From: Kingella negevensis
Lineage (GTDB): Bacteria; Pseudomonadota; Gammaproteobacteria; Burkholderiales; Neisseriaceae
Direction: 5' to 3'
NCBI RefSeq assembly: GCF_030177895.1
Contig: NZ_CP123448.1
Coordinates: forward strand, 992,001 to 1,056,000
Length of the DNA: 64,000 nucleotides
Position 1 is the first letter of the stretch. Every line of letters starts with the position of its first letter. Below the pieces are notes generated by a model. It did no database searches. It saw only the letters and a list, made by a program, of their open reading frames with translations, and was not told the origin of the DNA. The translations under genes and the position numbers were made by a program. This document shows positions 44,645 through 55,599 of the stretch, in pieces.

Positions 44645-46633
44645 ATGATTATTGCCAAAACCCCCTATCTCAATACAGAAGTCGATTTCAAAGCCCTGCT
44701 GTTCAACCAAATCGCCCTGATTGCCGTATCCCTTCCCTTGCTGAAAGAACTGCCCACGCCCGTAACCGCCGTATTTGCCGCATTTGCATTGGGACGCGTT
44801 GCGCTGATGAAATTCGGCGTGAAAAAACTACCCAAATGGCAACTTATGCTTATGCTGCTGGTTGTAGGCATGCTTGTGTTCGCGGAAGTCGGCACATTTA
44901 TCGGTTTACAAGGCGGCACAGCGTTTTTACTGCTGCTGTGCGCCCTCAAATCCTACGAAGGTTATTCGCGCCGCGACAGACAAGTGTCCGCCCTATCCAT
45001 GATTTTCTTGCTCTCAGGCGCAGTGCTGTTCAATCAAGATTTAGCCGTTGGTTTATGGGTACTCGTTTGCCTGATGCTCATCAGCGTATCGCTCGCCATT
45101 TTGAACGATGTCAGCATTAAAAACGCCATCAAACAAAGTGGCATGGCATTTTTGCTCACATTACTGCCAACTGTGTTGCTGTTCATCACCATGCCGCGAC
45201 GCGACGCACCACTTTGGGGCTTACCACAAAATCCGTCTGCCCAATCCACCACGGGTTTATCAGAATCCATGAAACCTGGCAGCATTGGCAACTTGGTGCA
45301 AAGCAACGAACCCGCGTTTTCCGCCACTTTTGATGACGGTTTTACCCCTCGCCCTAAAGATTTGTACTGGCGCGTGATGATTATGTCCGAGCAAAACAGC
45401 TCTGGCGAATGGCAAGCGGTGAGAGGTTTTGTAGACAGCGCAGTCCCTGTTTCCACGCCGAAAAATCCAACTGTACGCTATCAAGTGGTTTTGGCAGATG
45501 AAAAGGGGCGTATTCCCGCGCTGGATTACCCAGCCGACCGCCAACGCCATGGCTTAATGCGCGAATTGGGCGACGTGATGCGCGTGTATAGTCGCCAAGG
45601 GGTGCGCGGTATCAACTTACGTTCCGTTATCACAGACGAATTGCCGCAAAAATTGCGCGAAAACGAAATCCGTGAATACACCACGCTGCCTGAAAAAACG
45701 AATTTGCGGACGCGCATATTTGCCAAACAACTTTTTGAACAAAATGGCAGTCATGCAGAAAATTTCGCCAATGCCGTTTTGCGTTATTTCTCGCAACAAA
45801 AATTTGCTTACACACTCAAACCGCCCGTTTTATTGAGCAGCAGCCCCACCGATGAATTTCTGTTCAAAACCAAACAAGGTTTTTGTGAGCATTACGCCGA
45901 CGCGTTTGTGGTGATGATGCGTGCCGCAGGTGTGCCAGCGCGTGTGGTTACAGGCTACCAAGGCGGCGAATGGAACGAGCAAGGCAACTTCTGGCAAATC
46001 CGCAGCAAAGACGCGCACGCGTGGGCGGAAATTTGGCTGCCTGAAAAACAAGTGTGGAAACGCTACGACCCAACCGCCGCCGTGTCCATCACGCGCGTGG
46101 AAGGCGGTTTGGACAGCGCGTTGCCTGCCGAAGAAATCAATGAACTAGTGAGCAATCTGGGCTTGTGGAGTCAGCTCACAGGCAAAAGCCAAGTTTATTG
46201 GGAACGCTGGGTAGTCAATTTTGACGGCGAACAGCAGAAAAATTTGTTTTCATGGTTTGGTTTCAGCAAAGTAACAGGCGGCGCGTTGCTGACTGTGTTG
46301 CTGCTGGGACTTGTGCCTGCGTTAATTCCTGTTTTCTTGTGGTGGAAACGCTCGCGCCGTGAAGATATTTCGCCGTTGGCAGACGGTTTTATGCTGCTGA
46401 AACATCATTTGCTCAGCGAAAAATTTGCCAATTTGGGCGCATTGGGCGCGGTGGAATTGAAGCAAGAATTGCAATCGCAGCAACGCTTGTCGCCTGATTT
46501 GGCGGAGTTGATTGATGATTATATTCGCTTGAATTACGCCAGCAGCCAGTCGCCCAGCAAACGTGTGGCGCAAGGTTGGTATCGCCGCGCACGGAAATTG
46601 GCGCGGAAATATCGCTTGAAAAATGCAGCCTGA
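44645..46633 (+). CDS. TgpA-like membrane transglutaminase (DUF3488 + transglutaminase core)
   Basis: A 662-residue protein: about six spans in the first 190 residues, a periplasmic transglutaminase-like domain (KQGFCEHYADAFVVMMRAAG, DAHAWAEIWLP, RYDPTAAV: Cys, His, Asp triad), a further span near residue 555 and a cytoplasmic tail. TgpA of Pseudomonas is essential and has periplasmic transglutaminase activity. In many genomes it follows MoxR and DUF58 genes; here it stands alone, transcribed toward DUF1415. Confidence 0.88.
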   Translation: MIIAKTPYLNTEVDFKALLFNQIALIAVSLPLLKELPTPVTAVFAAFALGRVALMKFGVKKLPKWQLMLMLLVVGMLVFAEVGTFIGLQGGTAFLLLLCALKSYEGYSRRDRQVSALSMIFLLSGAVLFNQDLAVGLWVLVCLMLISVSLAILNDVSIKNAIKQSGMAFLLTLLPTVLLFITMPRRDAPLWGLPQNPSAQSTTGLSESMKPGSIGNLVQSNEPAFSATFDDGFTPRPKDLYWRVMIMSEQNSSGEWQAVRGFVDSAVPVSTPKNPTVRYQVVLADEKGRIPALDYPADRQRHGLMRELGDVMRVYSRQGVRGINLRSVITDELPQKLRENEIREYTTLPEKTNLRTRIFAKQLFEQNGSHAENFANAVLRYFSQQKFAYTLKPPVLLSSSPTDEFLFKTKQGFCEHYADAFVVMMRAAGVPARVVTGYQGGEWNEQGNFWQIRSKDAHAWAEIWLPEKQVWKRYDPTAAVSITRVEGGLDSALPAEEINELVSNLGLWSQLTGKSQVYWERWVVNFDGEQQKNLFSWFGFSKVTGGALLTVLLLGLVPALIPVFLWWKRSRREDISPLADGFMLLKHHLLSEKFANLGALGAVELKQELQSQQRLSPDLAELIDDYIRLNYASSQSPSKRVAQGWYRRARKLARKYRLKNAA

Positions 46634-46746
46634 AAACGATTTTTCAGATTGCGTTTTTGTTATGCCACAAATCAAAACCATTTTCAGGCTGCCATAAAAC
46701 CAAAGCATGATAAAATCCGCCAACACCTTATTACACACAAAACGCC

Positions 46747-47322
46747 ATGACACAAATCAACGAACAAACCATTATCCAACATACAACTAACTGGTTAGAA
46801 AAAGCCGTGATAGGTCTCAACCTTTGCCCATTTGCCAAAGCCCCACACGCCAAAGGGCAAATCCGCATCGCCGTTAGCCACGCCAAACATTTAGATGCAT
46901 TTTTGGAAGACTTAGACCGTGAATTGCAAACCTTGCTGAACACACCAGCCAGCGAACTGGAAACCACCCTGCTCGTCCACCCCAACCTATTTCCCGATTT
47001 CAGCGTATTCAACGACGTGCTAGACATGGCAGACAACGCCCTTGTAGACAACCACGCAGAAGGCATTATTCAAATTGTCCCATTCCACCCTGAATTTCAA
47101 TTTGAAGACACCGAACCAAACGACATCAGCAATTACACCAACCGCAGCCCCTACCCCACGCTGCACCTCATCCGCGAAGACAGCATTGAAAAAGCCGCTC
47201 AAGCCTTTCCAGACCCAGCCGTTATCTTTGAACGCAACATCAAAGTGTTAGAAGAAATGGGGCACGAAGGCTGGGAAAAATTAGGCGTTTCAGGCTGCCC
47301 GTTTCATCACAATAAGGACTAA
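46747..47322 (+). CDS. DUF1415-family protein
   Basis: A 191-residue soluble protein. NWLEKAVIGLNLCPFAKAPH near the N terminus and HPEFQF, RSPYPTLHLIRE are typical of DUF1415, whose function is unknown. The conserved LCPFAKA cysteine might bind metal or be redox-active. The last residues include SGCPFHHNKD. It ends 3 bases before the next gene, so they are cotranscribed. Confidence 0.85.
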   Translation: MTQINEQTIIQHTTNWLEKAVIGLNLCPFAKAPHAKGQIRIAVSHAKHLDAFLEDLDRELQTLLNTPASELETTLLVHPNLFPDFSVFNDVLDMADNALVDNHAEGIIQIVPFHPEFQFEDTEPNDISNYTNRSPYPTLHLIREDSIEKAAQAFPDPAVIFERNIKVLEEMGHEGWEKLGVSGCPFHHNKD

Positions 47323-47325
47323 CCT

Positions 47326-47985
47326 ATGACCCCCATACAACGCGAATGGCTATTCTGGGCAATGACTGCACTCATGCCCGTATTGCCAGCCCTGTTGATT
47401 TGGACCATGCCCCCCAGTCGCACACGCGAAATTTATCTCCGCAGCTTGTTTGGCATCGTCCTGCTTGCCGTTGGCACATTATGCCTACTGATTGCCGTGC
47501 TGCCCCAATACCTGCCGCATTCCCAATCGCTCAGCGCATGGACATTCGGGCTGATGACCACGCTATTATTCGGCATACCCAGCGTAATGATGTTTTTCCT
47601 GCCCAAAAGCAGCCTGAAAACCTTGCTAATTAACGGCTTACTCTGGATCGCAGGCGCAATTTCCTTGATACTTGGCATTATCGGTGCATTTTTGCCCGTG
47701 ATGCCCACCGTTCCCTTTATCCTACTCACCGCCGCCTGCTGGGGACGCGCTTCGCCACGCTTCAGCCATTGGTTGCACCAAAATAAATACTTCGGACCAA
47801 TGGTCAAAAACTGGGAAGAACGCCGCGCCATTTCCAAACGCGGCAAATACACCGCTTGGACCATGATGAGCATTTCCTCCATCGGCTTGCTGCTGAAATT
47901 TCCAGAGCGTTGGTATGTCGGCTTAGGAACAGGTCTCATTTGCCTATGCGTGGGCATTTGGATGTCCCGATTACCCGATGCCTAA
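47326..47985 (+). CDS. DUF454 (YbaN-like) membrane protein with N-terminal extension
   Basis: A 219-residue membrane protein. The C-terminal half is DUF454: [42 protein letters not shown], then [16 protein letters not shown]. The N-terminal half adds about three spans not found in YbaN. Function unknown. An in-frame uptake word (SSLKT) marks the junction between halves. Confidence 0.82.
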   Translation: MTPIQREWLFWAMTALMPVLPALLIWTMPPSRTREIYLRSLFGIVLLAVGTLCLLIAVLPQYLPHSQSLSAWTFGLMTTLLFGIPSVMMFFLPKSSLKTLLINGLLWIAGAISLILGIIGAFLPVMPTVPFILLTAACWGRASPRFSHWLHQNKYFGPMVKNWEERRAISKRGKYTAWTMMSISSIGLLLKFPERWYVGLGTGLICLCVGIWMSRLPDA

Positions 47986-48049
47986 ATCATTTTCAGGCTG
48001 CCTGAAAACCCTTTATAATCCACCCTTTTCATTTTTAAGGCTTCTGATC

Positions 48050-48529
48050 ATGAACACCATTACCACAGAAAAAAAAATGAACGTAGAAAGTTTTAACTTA
48101 GACCACACCAAAGTTAAAGCCCCATACGTTCGTTTAGCCAGCGTAACAGATGGCGACCACGGCGACGTGATTTACAAATACGACTTGCGCGTATGCCAAC
48201 CGAACCAAGACCACATGAAAATGCCTGCCCTGCACTCATTGGAACACCTAATGGCAGAGCTTTCACGCAACCATTCAGACAAAATCGTGGACATCAGCCC
48301 AATGGGTTGCCAAACAGGTTTTTACGTTACCCTGCTGAACTTGCCCGAATACCAAAACGCAGTAAACCTAATTGAAGCCACATTAAAAGACGTGTTAGCC
48401 GCTACAGAAGTGCCAGCGTGTAACATCATTCAATGCGGTTGGGCAGCCAGCCACAGCTTAGAAGGCGCACAAAAAATCGCTCAATATCTGTTAGACAAAC
48501 GAAGCGAGTGGGAAGAGGTATTTGCATGA
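48050..48529 (+). CDS. luxS: S-ribosylhomocysteine lyase LuxS
   Basis: A 159-residue metalloenzyme that cleaves S-ribosylhomocysteine to homocysteine and DPD, the precursor of AI-2. The metal ligands are in HSLEHLMAE (His, His) and the late Cys of [13 protein letters not shown] region; PMGCQTGFY holds the catalytic cysteine. The ATG chosen follows TTTAAGG. Its TGA overlaps the mtnN start (ATGA). Confidence 0.95.
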   Translation: MNTITTEKKMNVESFNLDHTKVKAPYVRLASVTDGDHGDVIYKYDLRVCQPNQDHMKMPALHSLEHLMAELSRNHSDKIVDISPMGCQTGFYVTLLNLPEYQNAVNLIEATLKDVLAATEVPACNIIQCGWAASHSLEGAQKIAQYLLDKRSEWEEVFA

Positions 48530-49245
48530 GTCGCGAAATTTTGCACCCAGAAACCGTCGGCATCGTTGGTGCAATGGAAACCGAAGTGCTGACCCTTCGC
48601 GATAGTTTGACCCAGTTGCACACGCACAAAATCGGCAAAAACATCACCATGTATACAGGCAAATACGCAGGCAAAGATATTGCCCTGTGCCAAAGCGGTA
48701 TTGGTAAAGTAAACGCCGCCGTTGCCACCACGCTGTTGATTGAACATTTCAGCCCAGATTGCGTGATTAACACAGGCAGCGCGGGCGGCGTGGGCAAAGG
48801 CTTGAAAGTGGGCGATGTCGTGATTGGTACACAAATCGCTCATCACGATGTTGATGTAACCGCTTTCGGCTACGCGCACGGTCAAGTGCCACAAATGCCC
48901 GCGTTTTACACTTGCGACAGCACGCTGACTTATGCCGCAGAAGCCGCCGCCGTTAATTTCAAAGACGCGCACATTTTCCGCGGCGTGATTGTGAGTGGCG
49001 ACCAGTTCATCAATGGGCAAGACAAGATTGCACAAATTCGCCGTCATTTCCCAGAAATTCAAGCCATTGAAATGGAAGCTGCCGCCATCGCGCAAACCTG
49101 CTTCTTATTGAAAATGCCGTTTGTGATTATCCGCGCCATTTCCGATAGCGCAGATGAAAACGCCAATATCAGTTTTGATGAATTTTTAGCGACTGCTGCA
49201 CAGCATTCCGCCAAAATGGTTCATCAAATGATTGAAGCCTTGTAA
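48526..49245 (+). CDS. mtnN: 5'-methylthioadenosine/S-adenosylhomocysteine nucleosidase
   Basis: A 239-residue nucleosidase (Pfs) that removes adenine from S-adenosylhomocysteine and methylthioadenosine, giving the LuxS substrate. [32 protein letters not shown] and AISDSAD are the family motifs. The ATGA overlap with luxS shows coupled translation, and the pair completes the activated methyl cycle together with the MetE-like enzyme. Confidence 0.95.
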   Translation: MSREILHPETVGIVGAMETEVLTLRDSLTQLHTHKIGKNITMYTGKYAGKDIALCQSGIGKVNAAVATTLLIEHFSPDCVINTGSAGGVGKGLKVGDVVIGTQIAHHDVDVTAFGYAHGQVPQMPAFYTCDSTLTYAAEAAAVNFKDAHIFRGVIVSGDQFINGQDKIAQIRRHFPEIQAIEMEAAAIAQTCFLLKMPFVIIRAISDSADENANISFDEFLATAAQHSAKMVHQMIEAL

Positions 49246-49251
49246 ACAATA

Positions 49252-49286
49252 AAAAGCAGCCTGAAAATATTTTCAGGCTGCATTTT
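49252..49286. terminator. Bidirectional terminator between mtnN and ppc
   Basis: AAAAGCAGCCTGAAAA and its complement around a short loop, between convergent genes. Confidence 0.85.
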
Positions 49287-49298
49287 TATGCACAACAA

Positions 49299-52001
49299 TC
49301 AACCCGTATTCCGCAACCCCTGCGCCACACCGTTAATCGTCTGATGAACCATTTGCAAAACGTGCTGATTATTCGGCTCTTGGCGCAACTTCCGCAATAG
49401 AGCCACTTGCAAGCCGCCCAACGCGTTCAGATACGGAATCCGCAACGCCAAACTACGCGCCAATGCGCGGTTATCCGTCAGCAATTCGCTGGTTTGCAAA
49501 ATATCCAACAAGGCTTTCAGGCTGCGTTGATATTCCGCTTTAATCGCCGCAAAAATTTCCGCGCCGTGCTGTTCATCTTGGCTCAACGCCGCGTAGTGTT
49601 CCGCCAAAATCAAGTCGGTTTTCGCCATTACCTGTTCCATATTTGACAACATCGCACGGAAAAACGGATTGTTCTGTGCGTGTTCTTGCAAGGCTTTCAG
49701 GCTGCCTGAATTTTGTTTACACAACTCTTCCACCGCGCTACCAAAACCATACCACGCTGGCAACATCAAACGGTTTTGCGTCCACGAGAACACCCACGGA
49801 ATCGCGCGTAAATCCTGAATCCGCGCCAACGTTTTGCGGCTGGCTGGACGGCTGCCTAAATTCAAGCTGGCGATTTGTTCAATCGGGCTGGTTTGCAAGA
49901 AATAGTCAATAAAACCGTCTCGCGTAATCAAGGCGCGGTAATGTTTGAACGCGCTTTGTGATAAGGCATTCATCAAATCCGCGTCAGGGTCGGCAGGAGC
50001 TGGCAGCAAAGTTGCTTCTAAGGTGGCGGCGACTAAGGCTTCTAAATTACGCCCTGCATTGCTTGGGTCGCCGTATTTCGCTGTGATGACTTCGCCCTGT
50101 TCGGTAATACGGATTTGTCCTGCCACGCTGCCTGAAGGTTGCGCCAAAATCGCTTGGTAAGACGGACCGCCGCCACGCCCCACGCTGCCGCCGCGCCCGT
50201 GGAACAAGCGCATACGAATGCAGTGTTCTGCAAACAATTTCACTAAGCCTTGCTCGGCTTGATACAAGCCCCATGTGCTACTGATGTAACCGCCGTCTTT
50301 GTTGCTGTCTGAATAACCTAGCATGATTTCTTGAATATTGTCGCGGCTGCTCAAAAATGCACGATACCATTCATTGCTGAATAATAATTCCATAACAGGG
50401 CAGGCGTTTTCTAAGGCTTCAATCGTTTCAAATAATGGCACGATGTTCATGCGTGAAACGGGTTTGCCGTTTTGCAAATTCATCAAGCCTGTTTCTTTTA
50501 AAATCAAGGCTAAAGCCAGCAAATCGCTTGGGCGTTCGCAGTTGGAAATAATGCTTTGTGAAACGGCGCTTTCGCCAAATTCGCGTTTGATTTTGTTCGC
50601 TTCAAAGAAAATATCTAATTCATGGCGACACGGTTCGCTGTATTCAACATATTGGTTGAACAAGGGGCGTGGGTTGCCCAATTCACGCAATAAAACCGCT
50701 TGGCGCGTGTTTTCAGGCAGCGATTGATAGTCTTCCAAACCTGCGTGTTGGAGTAATTCTGCGACAACATCGGCGTGTTTATTGGCGTGTTGGCGCAAAT
50801 CCAACGGCATTAAATGGAAACCGCAAACCGAAACCGTGCGGATAATGTCCGCAATGCGCCCGTTTGCTAAAATTTCGCTGCCGTTATTTTTCAGGCTGCG
50901 TTGTAATGTGGTTAAGTCTTGCAGAAATTCATCTACGTTTTCATACGCTTGCCCCAATTCAAAACGATAGCCCAACGGAATGCCCAGCAAATGTGCTTTG
51001 GCAACCAAACGCGACATGATGTAAGCAATCGCGCGGCGGTACGGCTCTTCTTGTCGTGCCACTTCTGTGTCGGGCGATTTGGCAGACAACACCAACACGC
51101 CATCATCCACTTTCACACGGCGCACGGAAAGCGGCAATTCTTGGTACAGAGCTTCCAGTTCTCGGCGATAATGATGAAACGCTGCGTCTGCATGATGACG
51201 GAACGCTTCACGCAAAGTCTGTGCGGATACAAACGGATTTCCGTCTCTATCGCCACCAATCCAGCCGCCAATTTGCAAAATATTTGGCACAGAAATATCA
51301 GGAAATGCAGCCTGAAAATGTTTTTCTAAATGGCGATACAGTTGCGGAATGGCTTGGAAAAAACTACGTGGGAAAATGTTCACGCCGTTCATGATTTCGC
51401 TGGTTACGCTTAATTTGAAATGGCGCGTTTCGCTAGTTTGCCACAAAGTCAGCAGCACAATATCCATTTCGCGCTGCCATTCAGCCAGCTCTTCTGCGCT
51501 GCGACAATGCTCTCGGAGTGGCAACAAAGCACGGATTTTGCGGTGCGAAATTTGCGTGGCTTGGCGTTGCACTTCAGTTGGGTGCGCGGTTAAAACGGGG
51601 TTGATTTGCGTGTGGTTTAACGCAGCCTGAACGGTTTGGCTATCTAGCTGTTGCGCTTTGAATTTTTGCAGCGTAATGGCGATGTTGCCGTCATAGCTGG
51701 CGTTGCCTGCGGTTTCGTGTACCAAACGGCGGCGTTCATGGTGTACATCTTCGGCAATGTTCAAAATCTGCGCAAACATGCCCACGGCGGTAATCAAATT
51801 TTCGGTTTGCTCATCGGATAAAGACGGCAGCAATTCTGTGATGACTTTGCTGCTGTCTTGCGCGGTGGCTAAAATTTTCAGCGCATTAACCACGATTTCA
51901 TCTGCATGAATTTCTAGCATTCGATAGAGTGATTCGGTCATCACTTTGGCATCTGCGACCAGTTCTGCGTCTTTTGGGTTGTTGAGTAATGAGAGTTGCA
52001 T
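49299..52001 (-). CDS. ppc: Phosphoenolpyruvate carboxylase
   Basis: A 900-residue anaplerotic enzyme converting phosphoenolpyruvate and bicarbonate to oxaloacetate. Catalytic signatures are [11 protein letters not shown] (His), [22 protein letters not shown] and [14 protein letters not shown], and the C terminus is the typical LRNTG. Length is normal for bacteria. Confidence 0.97.
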   Translation of the reverse strand: MQLSLLNNPKDAELVADAKVMTESLYRMLEIHADEIVVNALKILATAQDSSKVITELLPSLSDEQTENLITAVGMFAQILNIAEDVHHERRRLVHETAGNASYDGNIAITLQKFKAQQLDSQTVQAALNHTQINPVLTAHPTEVQRQATQISHRKIRALLPLREHCRSAEELAEWQREMDIVLLTLWQTSETRHFKLSVTSEIMNGVNIFPRSFFQAIPQLYRHLEKHFQAAFPDISVPNILQIGGWIGGDRDGNPFVSAQTLREAFRHHADAAFHHYRRELEALYQELPLSVRRVKVDDGVLVLSAKSPDTEVARQEEPYRRAIAYIMSRLVAKAHLLGIPLGYRFELGQAYENVDEFLQDLTTLQRSLKNNGSEILANGRIADIIRTVSVCGFHLMPLDLRQHANKHADVVAELLQHAGLEDYQSLPENTRQAVLLRELGNPRPLFNQYVEYSEPCRHELDIFFEANKIKREFGESAVSQSIISNCERPSDLLALALILKETGLMNLQNGKPVSRMNIVPLFETIEALENACPVMELLFSNEWYRAFLSSRDNIQEIMLGYSDSNKDGGYISSTWGLYQAEQGLVKLFAEHCIRMRLFHGRGGSVGRGGGPSYQAILAQPSGSVAGQIRITEQGEVITAKYGDPSNAGRNLEALVAATLEATLLPAPADPDADLMNALSQSAFKHYRALITRDGFIDYFLQTSPIEQIASLNLGSRPASRKTLARIQDLRAIPWVFSWTQNRLMLPAWYGFGSAVEELCKQNSGSLKALQEHAQNNPFFRAMLSNMEQVMAKTDLILAEHYAALSQDEQHGAEIFAAIKAEYQRSLKALLDILQTSELLTDNRALARSLALRIPYLNALGGLQVALLRKLRQEPNNQHVLQMVHQTINGVAQGLRNTG

Positions 52002-52194
52002 AAAATCTTCCTTGTTGTTCTTGATGATTTTTTACAAAATTAATGGGGAAGATTTTAGCGCGATTTGATGGAATTTTGGTATTTCTATGCCATTTATTTG
52101 TTTTCAAACAAGATGATGAATGAAGAAAGGACAAATTGTATAATTTCTTGATAAAGTTTGCGTTTAATCAAGGCATGCAATTTAATGAAACGCT

Positions 52195-52376
52195 ACAATA
52201 GCGGAAATTAAAAAAAGGCGCATATCCATGGAGGGATATGCGCAAAGTCTACGAAGGAGAAATAGAGGGGAAATATTCAATCGCTATCGCGTTTGAATGC
52301 TCGTATTATGTTGGATTGTTTCAATCCTGTCAAACACTTATTCTTTATGTTTATGTAAAGAATAAGTGTTTTTTCA
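52195..52376 (+). ncRNA. Candidate small RNA in the ppc-hpnC gap
   Basis: The 480-bp gap between two minus-strand genes holds plus-strand structure: a possible -10 (TACAAT, about 52193-52198), a perfect 10-bp hairpin GCGCATATCC/GGATATGCGC, purine-rich GAAGGAGAAATAGAGGGG, a second inverted repeat ATTCAA/TTGAAT and a strong terminator with T run. No plus-strand gene follows. A 22-codon frame (MEGYAQSLRRR...) also exists but lacks a good ribosome site. Either a small RNA or a tiny peptide gene; no family is recognised. Confidence 0.45.
52332..52374 (+). terminator. Rho-independent terminator, plus strand
   Basis: AACACTTATTCTTTA with its complement (15 bp, no mismatch), eight-base loop, six T on the plus strand. 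It is strong only in the plus direction. Confidence 0.88.
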
Positions 52377-52484
52377 TTTCCAAAAAGCAGAATATTCTTT
52401 CCAATGAAAGAAAATAATAAAATCAAAAAGAATTTGCCGTTATTTGTGGTATTTTATATAAACACTTATGTACGTTTGGGCAAA

Positions 52485-53303
52485 TTATTTTTTTATGATG
52501 GCACGCCAAATAATGCGTAACCAGTCGCGTTTTTCCAACACGGGACGCTGTGAAAATACATCGTATTGCGCAGCAGCAAGTTTTTGCAAAATGCAGTCGC
52601 CGCCCAAAATAATCATGCGCAATTCAAAACCCAATCTGCCGCGCAGAGTTTTTCCCAATGGCGAACCTGCTCGCAGCATTTTGTGTGCTTTGTCACATTC
52701 GTAAGCAAGCAGTTTGCGCAGGTTTGGGGTCATCTTATTGGCGGCAATATCGCTTTCTGTTACGCCAAATTTTGCTAAATCATCTTGCGGTAAATACACG
52801 CGATTTTTTTGCCAGTCTATGCCTACATCTTGCCAGAAATTGATGAGCTGCAAGGCGGTGCAAATACCGTCGCTTTGGGCGATGGATTGTGCGCTGGTTT
52901 CGCCGTATAAATGCAGCATAATCCGCCCTACTGGATTGGCAGAACGGCGCGCGTAGTCAATCAACTCGCCGAAATTTTGGTAACGTGTTTTTTCAGTGTC
53001 TTGCGAGAATGCGGACAGTAAATCGTAAAACGGTTGCAATGACAGCCTGAAAGGTTGAACGGCGCGTTCGTTTAATTGGCGCATGAGTTCGGTTTCAGGC
53101 TGCGTGTGTGTGGCGATTTTGTCTAATTCAGCAATGAGTTTTTGCAATTCGGCTTGGCGTTCTGCTGTGGTGACATTGCCTTCATCGGCGATGTCGTCTG
53201 CGGTGCGCGCGAATGCGTACACGGCGTGAATGGGGCGGCGTAAGCGGCGCGGCAAGATGATTGAGCCGACGGGGAAGTTTTCGTAATGGTTTGGGGTGGT
53301 CAT
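52485..53303 (-). CDS. hpnC: Squalene/phytoene synthase-family protein, HpnC type
   Basis: A 272-residue isoprenoid enzyme. HYENFPVGSIILPRRLRRPI and AVYAFARTADDIADEG (first Asp-rich motif) match HpnC, the hydroxysqualene synthase of the HpnCDE route; LINFWQDVGIDWQKNRVYLP is the second Asp motif. HpnD and HpnE are not nearby. HpnC-like genes occur in Neisseria without hopanoid genes, so the product is uncertain. Confidence 0.83.
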   Translation of the reverse strand: MTTPNHYENFPVGSIILPRRLRRPIHAVYAFARTADDIADEGNVTTAERQAELQKLIAELDKIATHTQPETELMRQLNERAVQPFRLSLQPFYDLLSAFSQDTEKTRYQNFGELIDYARRSANPVGRIMLHLYGETSAQSIAQSDGICTALQLINFWQDVGIDWQKNRVYLPQDDLAKFGVTESDIAANKMTPNLRKLLAYECDKAHKMLRAGSPLGKTLRGRLGFELRMIILGGDCILQKLAAAQYDVFSQRPVLEKRDWLRIIWRAIIKK

Positions 53304-53362
53304 TTGGGATTACTCCTTGTTTTTCAGGCTGCGTTTTATCATATCGCAGCCTGAAAATAAAA

Positions 53363-53471
53363 TATAGTTAATGCACTTATCTTTTAATACGGCGTTGCTA
53401 ACGTCCTTACATACTATTCGTACACGGCGGGCGTTGTCGCCTTGTCTTAAAAAATAATTGCATCAACTATA
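53363..53471. repeat. Correia-like miniature element, copy 2 (109 bp)
   Basis: Same terminal repeats (TATAGTTAATG; CAACTATA) and internal words as copy 1, with ACGGCGTTGCTAACGTCC, TACTATTCGTACACGGCGGG and GTTGTCGCCTTGTCTTA. The TACTATTCGTAC and GTCGCCTTGTC words are close to those in Neisseria Correia elements. It sits between hpnC and the fixH gene. Confidence 0.75.
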
Positions 53472-53515
53472 TAAATGCAGCCTGAAAACTATCTTCAGGC
53501 TGCATTGTTATTGGA

Positions 53516-54061
53516 TTACTTCGCAACTGAATCCGTTGAAGTGCGTTGCTCTGGCTCAAGATTCACAGCCGCGCCTTGGCTGGGCAGCCATTTTTTCTCA
53601 ACGCGCCATTTGCCTGCTTCATCTTCCACGCGCACATACCAGTGAATGGCTTTGCCCAACGGTTTCAATACCGCCAAATATTCTGCTTTGTCGCCTGAAG
53701 TGGGCGAATTGGCGGCTTTCAAGCGCACAATTTGGTCGAGTGCTTTTTGGGCTGGGTGTTGCATGAGCAGATTAAGCGGCTGTGTACGGTCAAAATCGCC
53801 ACTCACAAATACTTTCGCGGCTGAGCCGTCATCGTTAAACAACACTTGCGCGGTAATGTGCCGTTTACTGGCTTCCACATCACGCTCAATTTGCATGTTG
53901 ATGTATTTGCCCTCTTTGTAATAGTCGTCAGTAACCATGTCATCATGCCCGTTTTGCGCTATCCAAAAGGTTACGAAACCTGCAATTACAACAATAATCG
54001 GTCCTGTCATCAACATCCAGAAAATGGGTTGCTTAAACCACGGCGCGTTATTATCTGTCAT
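53516..54061 (-). CDS. FixH-family protein (CcoH)
   Basis: A 181-residue inner-membrane protein with one N-terminal span (PIFWMLMTGPIIVVIAGFVTFWIA) and a periplasmic body. MVTDDYYKEGKYIN is the FixH hallmark. It assists assembly of the cbb3-type cytochrome oxidase. The start is 3 bases after the ccoG stop, so it is the second gene of that operon. Confidence 0.9.
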   Translation of the reverse strand: MTDNNAPWFKQPIFWMLMTGPIIVVIAGFVTFWIAQNGHDDMVTDDYYKEGKYINMQIERDVEASKRHITAQVLFNDDGSAAKVFVSGDFDRTQPLNLLMQHPAQKALDQIVRLKAANSPTSGDKAEYLAVLKPLGKAIHWYVRVEDEAGKWRVEKKWLPSQGAAVNLEPEQRTSTDSVAK

Positions 54062-54064
54062 ACC

Positions 54065-55495
54065 TTATTCCCCAATAAAAATCGATTTTTCTGTGATTTC
54101 ACGCGCTTCGCTTTCAGGCTGCCCTTGAATGCGATATTTAAACGTGAAGACAATCGGGTGGCTGCCTTTGTCTGCATATTCAGGCTGCGTAACCACTTGC
54201 ACAGGCACGGTTATGATTTCGCCTGCTTTTAGCACCACGCCACCTTCTGGCAAACCTGTTACGGCAATGTCTTCAAAACCTGCCACGCTGGCAGTAACCA
54301 CTTGCACTTTGTCGCTGGCGTTGCTGATACTTAAGTTATACGCATTTTCCAGCAGACCTTGCTTGTTCTCACGCACCATTACGCCACGATCTTTAATCAC
54401 GTCAATTTGAATGGTTTGGCGTGTAGCAATGCCAGTAAACAAGCCAATCACGGCAATCGCCAAAAAGCCACCATACCACACCACTTTCGGGCGCGTTAAG
54501 CGTTTTTTAATGTCTTTGTCTTCGTATTCGTGTTTCAAAACCGCTTCGGTGGTGTAACGAATCAAGCCGCGTGGATAGCCCATTTTGTCCATGATTTCAT
54601 CACACGCGTCAATACACGCTGCGCAGCCGATACATTGGTATTGCAAGCCGTCTCGAATATCAATCCCTGTTGGGCAGACTTGCACGCAAGCGGTACAGTT
54701 AATGCAATCGCCCATATTGTTTTCGCCGCGTTCTGCGTTTTTCTTACGTGCACCGCGTGGTTCGCCGCGTTCGGTGTCGTATGAAATTATCAAAGTATCG
54801 TGGTCAAACATCGCGCTTTGGAAACGGGCATATGGACACATGTGCAAACACACTTGTTCGCGCATAATGTGTCCAAACAACCATGTGACAAAGCCGTAAA
54901 ATGCCGCTGTTCCCAACGCAACCGAGCCTGCCGTACCGTTGAAAATCGCTGGCACAAATTCACGAATCGGAGTGAACCAGCCTGCGAATGTAATCCCTGT
55001 CCACGCAGACACGACAAAAATCAGCAAATATTTCAGAGCTTTGATACGAATTTTGCGCGCATTCCATGGCTCTTTATCCAATTTCAAACGCTTGTTGCGG
55101 TCACCCTCAACCAAGTGGTCAATCCACAACATCACTTCTGTGTAAACGGTTTGCGGACACGAATAACCGCACCACAAACGCCCTGCAATCGTTGTCCACC
55201 AAAACAAGCCAAACGCGGACACAATCAGCAAACCTGTGAGATACAGCAAATCGGCGGCTTCTAGCACCATGCCGAAAATATAAAAATGCACGTCTTCAAG
55301 GCTGAACAGCACGGCTTGGCGATTGTTCCAGTTAATCCACGGCATGCCGAAGAAAAAGAGCTGCGTGGCGGCAATCATCAACACGCGCGCGTTGGCAAAA
55401 CGCCCTTTTGCCATTTTCGGGTGAATGCGTTTTGCGCCTTGATAGAGCTGAATGGTTTGTTCTTTAACAGGTTTTTTTTGTTCTGTTTTAGACAT
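54065..55495 (-). CDS. ccoG: Cytochrome c oxidase accessory protein CcoG (FixG/RdxA)
   Basis: A 476-residue membrane ferredoxin needed to deliver copper to cbb3 oxidase. About five spans carry WCGYSCPQTVYTEV; two [4Fe-4S] motifs follow (CINCTACVQVCPTGIDIRDG; CIGCAACIDACDEIMDKMGYP), and a periplasmic Ig-like domain closes the chain. It leads the ccoG-fixH pair; the ccoNOQP genes are outside the window. Confidence 0.95.
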   Translation of the reverse strand: MSKTEQKKPVKEQTIQLYQGAKRIHPKMAKGRFANARVLMIAATQLFFFGMPWINWNNRQAVLFSLEDVHFYIFGMVLEAADLLYLTGLLIVSAFGLFWWTTIAGRLWCGYSCPQTVYTEVMLWIDHLVEGDRNKRLKLDKEPWNARKIRIKALKYLLIFVVSAWTGITFAGWFTPIREFVPAIFNGTAGSVALGTAAFYGFVTWLFGHIMREQVCLHMCPYARFQSAMFDHDTLIISYDTERGEPRGARKKNAERGENNMGDCINCTACVQVCPTGIDIRDGLQYQCIGCAACIDACDEIMDKMGYPRGLIRYTTEAVLKHEYEDKDIKKRLTRPKVVWYGGFLAIAVIGLFTGIATRQTIQIDVIKDRGVMVRENKQGLLENAYNLSISNASDKVQVVTASVAGFEDIAVTGLPEGGVVLKAGEIITVPVQVVTQPEYADKGSHPIVFTFKYRIQGQPESEAREITEKSIFIGE

Positions 55496-55599
55496 GGTTT
55501 GTGCTCCTGTGTTTTTTAATGTACAAATTATACTCTGATTAAATTGTGTAAAAATAAATTAACTTCATAGCTGGATTACATAACAAAAAACAGTCTGAA

